A DNA stretch of 64,000 nucleotides from Chrysaora quinquecirrha (Eukaryota > Cnidaria > Scyphozoa > Semaeostomeae > Pelagiidae), in assembly GCA_014526335.1 (NCBI GenBank), contig JACTAT010000262.1, positions 81,869-145,868 on the forward strand, read 5' to 3'. Below the pieces are notes generated by a model. That model did no database searches. It saw only the letters and a program-made list of their open reading frames with translations, and was not told where the DNA came from. The stretch's first letter is position 1; every line of letters begins with the position of its first letter. Below, piece after piece: positions 11,073-23,000 of the stretch. The translations under genes were made by a program, and so were the position numbers.

Positions 11073-14000
11073 CACAATGACGTTCAGAACCGGCAAACTG
11101 ATCAAGTAAGGGCCAGCCTCCGTTTTGCTTTTGGTCACACCCAAAGTAGCAACAAGCCATAAAGCAGCAATGAGAGGCAGAAAAAAGATGGACGCAACAA
11201 GACTTCTCCTACAATCCAATGAGAAAGATAACATTAAAGCGATGGCTAAACTAGGAGACATGTCGCGCATGACATTGTATTCGGCGTGTCTCCAAAGGTG
11301 GCTAAACATGCGAATGACAAGTGAGTAACACTTCCCCCAAGTCACGGAGACAGGAAACTTTTCTGTTGTCTCCCAAAAACATTTGGATGTCTCTTGCTAC
11401 AAATTTTGTTGCGCACTATAAAAGTTTCCGAGGTGGCTAAACTGGGAGACATCGAGGGGACATGTGACGTGCGACAATATCTCGCGAGAATGTCTCCTAG
11501 TTTAGCCGGGCCTCAAGATTTAGTTAACCATAAACAAGGATCACAAGGATCATAATAGCAATTGTATTCATCACATTATTCAAATGCCTGGTGTTTTACC
11601 AGGCATTTTATTTGGTTTCGTCAGCAAGGACCTTCAGAAATTCACAACGGTATACTAAGCAATGATTGCTATATATTCCAAGTTGAAGATGGATCCCCCT
11701 AAATATAAATGGACTTACAACATATAATTGTACATTTTGTAATTGCACATTTTTTAACGTTTGTATAATACAATAGTGATAAACACTAATTCACTTTAAC
11801 ATGAAGCAACTCCTGAGATTGCATCAAAGAATCATTTATTGCAGAACGAACACGTGCATTTCTATTTAAGAACCATGTTTTTATCAATCTTGTGAACTCT
11901 TTGTTATTTCGGGCTGACTTGATTTCAGCAAGAGAGTTCCAGGTTTTGGGCCCTTGAAATTAGGTATTAGGGAAGCGAGAACAAAAGACTGATTCTTAAC
12001 TGACCAAGCACGTTGGTAATTGATGTCTCTCTTCAAGCGTTCTGGGTGTTTACGAATCTCGTAGTAGGTAATCAAACGGAGAATCACACTTATCTACGAA
12101 AGAAAGAAAATTGATGAAATATAAAAAGAACTCATTTAAGTGGAAAATAACACATGAAAACAAATTATCTATCAATAGATTAGCTTAAATGTCATTAAGC
12201 TTAAATGTCATCATATAATTTTGGTGCAGGGAGGTGATTCGCGCGTCTTGTTTTGCGAATAATTAGGTGGCGAACCGGCTAAACTTCTACTTCGTCCGTC
12301 AATGATAAGATAAGCTAATAGAACGAAAATCCTCCTAAAACACCGGCAAGCAGAATAAAATTATGTGTATAATGAACTATAATATATTGCATTGATTACG
12401 CAAAATCTACCCTTGAAATGTAGTGTTTAGCATATATTATCATATATTATCATATTCAGTTACTCTATCCTTACTTCTAGACATTTAAGGTCATTTAACA
12501 TCCTGTAAAAGCACTAGCATAGGCATCTCCGAATCGCAACATTGCATGCTACCCATGTAGATAATAGACGATTCCGCAAAAGATGGCACCCGCATATTTC
12601 ACGCAATGCATGATAGGAATATGCCCCCTAGCTACGCCTGGTTACAAAATCTTTGTCCGAAAGAATTTGTTTTCGCCGACTGATACAAAAAATTAGGCCG
12701 AAAAACTATGATAAAAGATATGACATTTGATTCAAAGTTTTTGAATACTAATAAATGTTCAATTATCACGTGGCAAAACCATCTCTTCAAAGTTATGTTT
12801 ATAGTTATTCTTTTCAATAAAATTTTTATAGCTGATGAGTTTGTTGAAGGAATAGGCCTAACAGTTGGATGCCCAGAGCTGCCTAAAAAAATCAAGAAAA
12901 TGAAGACAGATTCTCACAAAATAGCTAGAAACTTACAAGACACTGATGCTGAATACGAAAAATAACATTTCTTCAACATACAGACTAGCTATGAATAAAA
13001 CTTTTAAAAGACTTCTCTGAGTGTGAAATTGCGATTCCTTTACGACGGTAAAAATTGTTCGCAGCTAAATCTGCCGGTGGGCTGGCCAAAACAAATTCTA
13101 TCGGACGTAGATTTTATATGCCTATCATGCATTGCGTGAAATAAGCCGCCGCCATCTTTTGCGGTATCGTCTATTCCTGCATGCTTCTAGGTATAGACTA
13201 GACTTATTACATTCGTCGTAGTCTACGCTCCTCCACACTACACCACCCCGCTCAAACTACTCTGAGGAAACAGCTGTATGTTGTTGTAGTTGTTAGAAGC
13301 TGTTTCCGAAAGAGTGGGAGGAAGGTAATAAGTCTAGGTATAGACCTTTTCAAAGAGATCTGGGTCAGGCGCGACATTTTCTGGAAAAGGGTAGGTATAT
13401 CGAATATGGGAATCCTCTCCACTGACAAAGACCGGGATTGCAGTCGCTTCAGAGGAAGGAGTGCAGCAGATTTTACTCCAAATTCACGAATAATAGAAGA
13501 AAAAGACAGAGAAGGGAATCCTGCGACATGAAAGTGTTCAAAATATCTACAGAAACTCAGGAAGCAAGATGCAATTAACTAACAAAACGGAAAATACTTG
13601 ATTAAATCGGTCCTAGATCAGAAAAACTGGAACTTGAATCCTTTCTTTCACTTCAACTCCCATTAAATGTGAATTTGAAGCAAAATTTGCTGCAATATCT
13701 CTCATGGAACGACCGCAATTCCGATCTTTGTCCTTGGAGAGGATTCCCTTACTCGATACGGCTACCATTTTCCAGAAAAATGTCGCGTCCGACCCAGACC
13801 TCTTTGAAAAGATCTATTGCCATATTTGTCACAGGTAGTATAGCCCTCGTTACCCTCAGCATTACATTCCTTATTTAGCTATTTTCGTTCTAGCTACCTT
13901 ATCAATTCATTCCTTATAAGTATAAAGTATTGTAAATAGATCACTTGCTTAAGTATAAAAATTTTTTAGGTTTTAGTTGGTAGTTATTATTCTTAGGTGC

Positions 14001-17000
14001 CTAATTGCCGTCCCTCCCGCTAATTAAGTTTTTGAAAAATTGCCACCCCCTGCTCTTATTAGGACTCCCCATTAGTTTGCATTAATGTTGATGTTGATAT
14101 TTTTTATTATATTTCCTTTGACGTTCTTGGTGTGAAATTTCAATTGTACACTAAATTTGTTGGTTAGAACTATGGATTTTCTTAGCCTATAAGCACTATA
14201 GGGCCCTTCGCTTTGCGTCAGCAGTTTCCAGACAAAGTTTGTCAAAGTCCGACCTCCCGTTTATTCTGACCCCCCGCCAATTTGATCCTGACGTTAGTTC
14301 CAACCCCCCCGCCTATTCCGACCCCTCCAGCAATTAGTCACCTAAGAGTAAGTTAAGATTTCAAGGTGAGTTAAGATTAGAGAACACAGAAAAGCAGATC
14401 GAAATATCTCACTCGCTGATACTCTGCGGCACGCAAACAATTTCAACGAAAGTTTTGGGTGAGACCGTTTCAATTGTTCTTTAGTATATATACTAGTTTA
14501 CTTTAATTGGTAATTTGTTAAAATCCACGTTTTGCCAAAGACTATTTGTTTTATCATTGAATAACCTAGGTTATGATTTTTAGTTTAAGCGACCTATCAT
14601 ACAAAGAAAGACTAGATATGAAACTCCAAACAATGATGTATTGGCGGAGACGTGGTGATATGATAACGACCTACAAGATATTCCATGGTCTTATTGATAC
14701 AAATGTATCGAAATTTTTCCGAATCAACAGAAATAACACCAGGGGACATAATTTAAAAGTTGTACCAGAAAAATGTCGCCTCAATGTACGTAAACAGTCT
14801 TACTCACAAAGATTCTTCAATGATTGGAACAGACTACCTTCTAATGTTGTCAATGCCAAGGATGTTTTCATGTTTGAGAAATTATATGACTGTTTGAACA
14901 AGGAAACGCAGTATGTGTTTGAACTGTAAATCTGTTACGCAGGGTATTATAGGCTTCTGCCTTCCAGCCCCTTTTCACTTTATATTATTATTATTATATT
15001 ATATTATTAAAACTTACCAGAAACAAGGCCACGAGTGGACCACAGAAAAACCACATTTCAATACCTTTCACGTAGACCCAGCAGCTGAAAAAGAATTTTC
15101 ATGGATTAAAGTTTCTTTATATTGAAATCGTCAGGTAGCAATGGTAAAGTTGTCGGCGGAAGATTTCTTCTGAAACTAGAAATAAAAAGAAAAAGAAGAG
15201 GGGGTGATATACAATTCAGAGTTTACGTATCAGACTTACTACTTGATGTTCGAAAATTGTTCAAATGGATAACCAATCAGGGCGACAACAACTGCAAACG
15301 GAAAACCTACAAAACGAAAAACAGACAAGGTTTACATTGTTAATACCAAGAAAAGTAGTCTTGAGTAGATTTACTTTTGAAGAATGATACTCTCGAACTA
15401 GTTCTCATTCCAAAGAGTGAATTGCCCCTCATCATAATCATAGAAAGTAAGAAAATGCAATGAATTACCCCATCCGATGCAAGAGTAAAATGCTTCGATA
15501 TTGGAATTAACTTCATTGAAGAAATATCTGATTCTTGACAATTGATGCACTGATTCTATCATTAACCAGCTCATCACAGTTGTGTGACAGAATTGCATTA
15601 TTATTGACATCGTTGTACACATGCTCTGCGAAGAAACGAAAGAGTATAACGATAGTTAACCCTAATCCTACAAGGCTTTTTTTAGCTAACATAGCCGGTG
15701 GGGGGGGGGTGCTTTCCACCCCCTTCCTTAAATTGCTGTCCAGTAGAACTAGTGCAATCAAACTTGGCACAGGGATTGACCAATGTATTAGGAGTAATGT
15801 TGGTAAACTGGGGGTCTCCCACCTCTATTATGACGTCATTGTGACATCATAATCAAAACATGCTATTGATGGCGGTCAAAAATCGACCTTCCTTAATATC
15901 AATAAAAATCCAGAACTTTCTTTACATCTTGCTGCTAGTAACTATTTTCTATTACCATGCAAAGAATCAGTCGATTCTTATAAGATTTACTGGTAATAAT
16001 AGGCATGTATATGTGGTTTTGGCATGACTGCTTTCCATATAAGGCAATGTCACGTGACCTATTGTTATTATTATGGAGATTTTCTTATCACATTGTAGCT
16101 TATATATATAGGCTTAAAGTCAGCCTGGTTTCGAAGCTGACATCCACGACACAACAAAACAGTTGCAAGAAAAGCTTGAGGGGGGTGGATTCCACCACCG
16201 GTAGGATTAGGGTTTAATATATAGACAGCCCAGAATTTGCAAAAGAAAGAGCTAGTCTTTTAGTTATAACTACAGAACTTCACTTCAGAATACTGAAAGA
16301 AAGCAGAAACCATCTTTGGTATACTTGCAAGCTTTTGTGACTGGCAACCCTAAGAATTCGAAATTGCAAGAAAGAGCGGAAACACTCATAAGTTTTATTT
16401 GTCTGACACCCCTCAGAGTACAAACATCAGAAACAGATCCAAACAATTGAACAAGTTGAAATATACCATGATGTGGATCGAAATGCACCAATTAGAAAAG
16501 TGAAGCTGGATTGGTATTGTGTTTTGATCATCAATTAGCTACAGGGGGATGACAAGTAGAATTAGTTACCAAATGCTCGAAATTTTTACTAGCAAATGTT
16601 TGTAATGTTTTTGTTTAACAGCTGAAAATGTTACGTTCTACGCCATTCTTTCTTTCAACTTTCAGAATTTTTCCGGGGCAGCATGACCCGTCTTGCACTT
16701 ATGTCCCTCATTTCTATGATGTCCCATCTGGTGTATTTGATACATGCATAATACTTCTAGCCTGATTGTTGCAAAAAGGGCGTTTTCTGTGCTGCATGCG
16801 ATTCACAAGTAGATATAAGTTAACCTGACATACCCAATTATCCTTTTTCATCAATGCCAAAACAAAGACGATCTGAGAAAGCAGACAGGCTGTTGCAATG
16901 TACATATACATTCGACTGTACTGAGTTCTCATGCATCTAGGAACAAGAAATAGCTCAATTAGTAGTAGTAGACAAGCTAGTCCATATAGCAGCTCTTAAC

Positions 17001-20000
17001 TCTATCTCGACCCAGAAGGCTTAGCAGCGGGAGTAGAGCATGTGTGACTTGGAGAGTTACTCGACAATTCCATACGGCTCCTTAGCTCTATGGAATTGTC
17101 ATTTGCTCTCAGATCATGCAGTCAAGGCTCGAGTTCCCTGAACTTTGTATGCCCTTCGTGAAAAAATCTAGCCTAGTGTTTGTTATTAAAAATTGCTATG
17201 AACAGCGGAAACATTTTCGCGCATACTTGAAAGCTTTTTTCGTCTGACACTCCTCAGAATATAAACGTCAGACGGAAATATCAGAAAAAGCGGAATTTAT
17301 ACCCAGATGCGGATCAAAATGCACCAATCAGAAAGTGCAGCCGAATTGGCACTTCTAATGTTTCGGTCTGTTTCTGACGTTTATACTCTGAGGAGTGTCA
17401 GATGAAAAAAGCTTTTTTTCAGTATCCCCGAAAATGTTATCGCTGTTTATAGCAAATTTGAAGTTTTTTAATACTCAAAAACTATTCATTTGCTTGTTAT
17501 TCATTAAAATATATGGCACTGAAGAATGCTTAACACTTAACAGCCGAAACAAAATTCAATATTTAAGGACAGCCTTGGACTGTATGACTTGAAGTGTCAT
17601 TTCACAATTTTACGTTGCCAGTTAGCTCATTAGCTCACTGGAATTGTCATTGGCTCTCAGATCATGCAACCCAGGTTCGAATCCGATCAATTGTGGTATG
17701 CCACGAATGGAACAATTTAACTTACCCTAGCATAATCATGGCCACAAGGTAGACAATAAGGCTGATGATAGATACTACAGTCAATATAATGGCTGCCAAA
17801 GTAAAGTTGTCAATCGGCTCAGGTGCCTGAAATAAAAATTTAAGTATGAGAGAGTTGACAGGGTAGTGGTACCATGGTACCAGAGGGATGGTACCTGGTA
17901 CAAAATTCTGAAAAAAGGGTGGAACCTAGTACCAATATCAATTAATATATAACTGACCATTTCAACTAAGGGGCCTCATTTACAAAAATTGAAAATTAGG
18001 TCATAGAGAAAATTCAACTTCAGGTTCGAATTCAGCACCTTATATTTAGTTTTTGAGGCAAATTTCTATGTTTCTAGTCCTTACGATATTGATTCTATAG
18101 CGATTAAAAGTTTGAAACTTTATAAGGGATTTGACCGTGTAAAAAGATTGAGGGTGTAAAATTTCACCCCCAGCGACTTTTCACGGTCAAATCCTTTATA
18201 GAATTTCAAACTTTTAACAACTATAAAATCAATATTCAAAGGACTAAAAGCATAAAACTTTGCCTCAACGCTTAAAAATAGGTGCTGAATTCGAATCTGA
18301 AGTCGAAATTTCTCTATGACCTACTTTTTAATATTTTTGAAAACGAGGCCCTAAGTTGAAATGGTCTATAACATTTCATCCGATACAGTGGTTAACATTG
18401 GAATTACGCGGTACCAACGAATACCTGCGATTTGGATGGAACCTTGTACCAAACCTTGTGGTACCAGTACCAAAGATCCCCTTTGTCACCCCCTCAAGAA
18501 TCCATTGATACGATTTCCATCTAGATTGATTCGAAGCAACAGACCATTTAGAAATTAATTAAGAAACATTTCCTTCCTTACTTCATATCATTTTCTTACC
18601 TTTTCGTATTCTGGTTCCATCAAAACAGCAAAAGCAGATAGATGACTAGAGGCACAAATAGTTGCTGTTGAGTTTGTTGTCAAAACGTTCATTCCATAAT
18701 TTGTCCAGTAACCACCAATGTACTTGGCACTAAAAAATGACATAAATTCTTCTAAATGCTATGAAAAAATACTTAAGGCTAATATAAATTCAGAGACGTC
18801 AGAGGAACATTTCCTTAGAGAGAGGGGAGCGATAGCTCCGTATTTCGGTGACGCTGAAAATTGATGCATACTTGAAAGACCGAACACACATAAAAAACCA
18901 TTGACTAAGGAGGAAGATATACGTAGATGCGGATCTATATGCACTTATCAGAAAAGTGAATCTGGGTTGGTATTGTATTTTGAATACCAACCAGCTCAAA
19001 GAATATAACAGGAAGACCAATACAGTTAATTGATGAATCTGAACTCTTTCGGGGGAAAGGACTACAAGGGGCAAAAACAGAACCGGCTTTTGGTTTTGAT
19101 GTGTATACGTACTCAGCAGATGTGGTAGACAGGTGGGCTGAATAGATCCGGTGCAATCCAAGGTTGAGTAATTTGATTAATTGATTAATTGATAAATTCT
19201 TCACCAAAGTGTACACGCAAACTGAACTGGACAGTTTAAATCCCGACAAAATTTATCCCGCACGCTGTAAAAAAGGCCAAAGATAAAATCTAAAGATTAC
19301 AAAGATAGGTTGCTGACGATGCAGTGATACTGTCTTGCGCAGGCCTGACAGCAAGTATTTGACTGATAGATGAATAAATGACGAACTCAGTGGAAATGTA
19401 TACCAGTTCACTGACGAATCAATCCGAGGGGCAATTCACTCCTTGAAAATCTCGTACACCTTTGCTGGAAGTCCTATTATTTTCTCGGGAATCCCTTGAA
19501 AGTCCTTTTGTTATAATGGAAATCTCGTACGCCTTTTTGCAGAGTGAAATGCCCCTCGAACCAATCAGTCTAGCGATCAATTAGGCAATCAATAAAGCAG
19601 TGATTCGCTGTAACAAACCTTGCATCTTCTGTTTTCACGTATTGCCAATAAACACATATAGGCTTAAACATCCCAGGCTGAAAAAGGAGCGATGGAAGAT
19701 TTTTATGTGGTACGAAAGCGTTTCACACTAAACGGCTACCGTTGATCATTCGATCTTTTAAATTTGTCAACCAACTGGTTGAGATATCAGATAACATCAG
19801 GGAAAGTTGTATGTTCGACAAGAAACATCTCGACAAACATCCATCCTCCTTCTGCAACACCCTACGAAAAGAATCTTTTATGCGAGCTAACGATCAATTT
19901 CTCAATTAGCTTTTAGTCTGAATCTTTCGACAATTATTCACATTTTAAGTAATACTATTCATATTCATTAAATTTGATTGTAAACATGAGGGAAAACATA

Positions 20001-23000
20001 GCAAGAGTTGAACAGCCACATTTAAGATGTGGATATGCTCATGAAAAACTAACGTGAAAAGTGGAGTCTTTACGGTCGCTAAAAGTGTCTTTTACCTGGC
20101 ATGTATAGAACGTTACAAGACTGCGTCGTCCGTATTTCATGGAGACCAACATTCTTCTCCACTTTAAGCAATGTAGACACTAAGCAGTCTCAAAGCTTCA
20201 AACCGTTCATGCCAAACCGTTCAATGCTAAAGGTGTAATACATAAGACTATAGATTGGTGAAGAACCCTTCGTATAACTAATGCAGATAATTTAAAGATT
20301 TTCCAGATATAAGTCAATGCTAAGGAAATTAGAATTCCGTTTAAATGAAATGAAAATGAAAAAGCTCACTTTTTTATGCCAGAATGTGATGATGATATCA
20401 GATGCAACAGGAGCAATCGGCTTGGGTTCAATACTCAGTGATAATACAGCTGAATTGATCTTGTATTTTGGAGAATAAACTAGGTCTTTTTCCACCATGT
20501 AGTCTATATAAACTCCTGCTGAAATCAGATGGCCAGACCTGTAAAGCGATGCAAAAGAAAAGGGCATTGGCTCATGCTTGTTTACTAGATTCTCACACAA
20601 TGTTTTATTAGAATACTAAGCAATTAGACGTTCATGTAGCCCTCAAAGTTGCTTAAATATTGCTTCACATTTCTTGTGCCTTGCAACCACTCCTGACTTC
20701 ACGGGTCATCAACTGTTAGGCCTACAACACAAGACTTCAGGGAGACAGTAAGTGGAAACACGTTACTTAAAGGTTGACATATCTTTCACATCAACATGCA
20801 TACATTTTGATATGAATTCTAAGTTGCTTACAGGAATTCTATTTAGTACTCAAGTTATTAATGTTCAGGTTAGTCCAGCCTGTGCTTCTTTTGAGCAGTT
20901 GATTATCGATGAAAGTGTAGAAGCCCTTTGAGGCTGAAACTTTGACTTTGTCAATAGGAAACCAAAACCAACTGTCCTCCAGAACAAACTGCAAGATAGC
21001 GAGAAAGAGCCACAACATCTTTGGGCATGCTTCAAAAAGCTTTTTTCGTCTGACACTCTTAAATTTTCAGTTTTATAATGGATATTTGTCTAAAAAGAAC
21101 TGAAAATAGCAAAGAAAAAGCTTACTTCCAAGTATCTTTCAAACGAAGTTCGTCTTTCCTTACATCTGCATCAAATACGTTGTCATACATATTGAACGAG
21201 TATTTGAATGTACCTAAAACGTAAGATAATGTTATGTGAATAGAGAGACATGTTTGACAACTGAAGGACTTGTAGGTGGGGAGGGGGGCAAAAGACCCCT
21301 TTCAATAAATAATAAATGGTTGTTAGAATCAGAGAGAGATGGTTGTCAATTAGAGAGAGATGTATGGTAATTAGAGAGGGATGGTTGTAAATTAGGGAGG
21401 GAAGCTTAGTTAGGTGACTCTTAATAACAAATTACCAAAACCGTGAAAAAAATTTAACAAGAGAGATGCCTAGTATATAAGGAGTCTTGGTTTCCTTACG
21501 GCTTCAGCGAAAAACTAAGCAACAATACTAAGCAGTCATTAATATATCAAGGAAACATTGGATCTAAAAGGGTTTCATAACTTTGTTATAGTATAAGAAA
21601 AACACATTAGTGGCAATATAATGATACATTCTGAAGAAGCCCTGCTTGGCAGGGCGAAATATTAGCAAAACTAAAAAACTTAGTTGTTCTCTGTGTCTTG
21701 CGCCGCGGTGTTTCTGCCTACACTGAATATAATGACATATAACATTTATACTACAATCTTAATATATATAAACAAATATAGTAGGATTATGATGCAGTAT
21801 AGTAAATAGGAATATCAAACCTGCTGTCATTGTTGCATATGGCAATCTTATAGTATCATTCCTTCCATTCCATTTCTTCTTCGGAAAGAGTCCTGCCTTA
21901 TTATAGTCTGGCCAAAGTCGATCTGCCCACTTGTATGCGATTCCAGCTTCAAATACTAGACATGACAAAAGAGTTAATCAACCCAAACATAATTTTGATA
22001 CCAATACAAGAAGAGGAAAAAATAAGAACGAGGAGGGGGAGAAGAAAAAAGCAAAAAAGACAGAAAAAGAAGTTGAAACAGAAGGAGAACAAGAACAAGA
22101 ACAAGAACAAGAAGAGGAAGAAGTAAAAGAACAAAAAGAACAAGATCAAGAAGATGAAGAAGAAGAAAAAGAAGACGAAGAAGAAAAAGAGGAACAAAAA
22201 GAAGAACAAAAAGAGGGCAACGAAGAACAAGAAGAAAAAGACAAAGAACAAGAACAAGAACATGAAGAAGAAGAAGAAGAAGAAGAAGAAGAAGAAGAAG
22301 AAGAAGAAGACGAAGACGACTAAGAAGAAGAAGATGACGAAGAAGAAGACGAAGAAGAAGAAAATGAAGAAAAACAAGAAGACCAAGAAGAAGAAGAACA
22401 AGAACAAGAAGAAGAACAAGAAGAAGAAAAAAAGAAAAAGAGGAAGAGGAAGAAGAACAAGAAGAACAAGTACAAGAAGAAGAAGAAGAAGAAGAAGAAG
22501 AAGAAAATGAACAAGAACAAGAAGACCAAGAAGAAGAAGAAAAATAAAAAGAGGACAAAAAAGAAGAAGAAGACAAAGAAAAAGAAGATGAAGAAAAAAG
22601 AAGAAAAGGAAAAAGGCAAAGAAGAACAAGAAGACGATGAAGAAGATGATGAAGAACAAGAACAAGAACTTCACTTGCAATAGATATTAACAGTCAGCTG
22701 ATATCCTTCGTGTAAAGGATTAACATGTTTGCGACGAGTGCAAATATCAGATGCTACAAAACTATGAAGCAAAAATGCTTAATTTGTCCCCAAATTCAAA
22801 ATGATGAATATGAATATCAATTGATCTTACTCATTTTATCTTTTATTATTCTTTTAAATCTGTATTTGTCTTCACTAGCTGTTGATGAACGCCATTTATA
22901 AAAGTTCCTTGCCAGCTGCATGCCTAGGTCCTCCATTTCTCCTACCATCTTCATTTTATATTTGTATTCGCTTGATGGCTGAAAAATAGACAAAAATTAT

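Noticed and set aside
21949..22680. Long poly-Glu, poly-Lys, poly-Leu/Phe and poly-Ser frames
   Set aside because: Low-complexity translation of the intronic polypurine tract in every frame.
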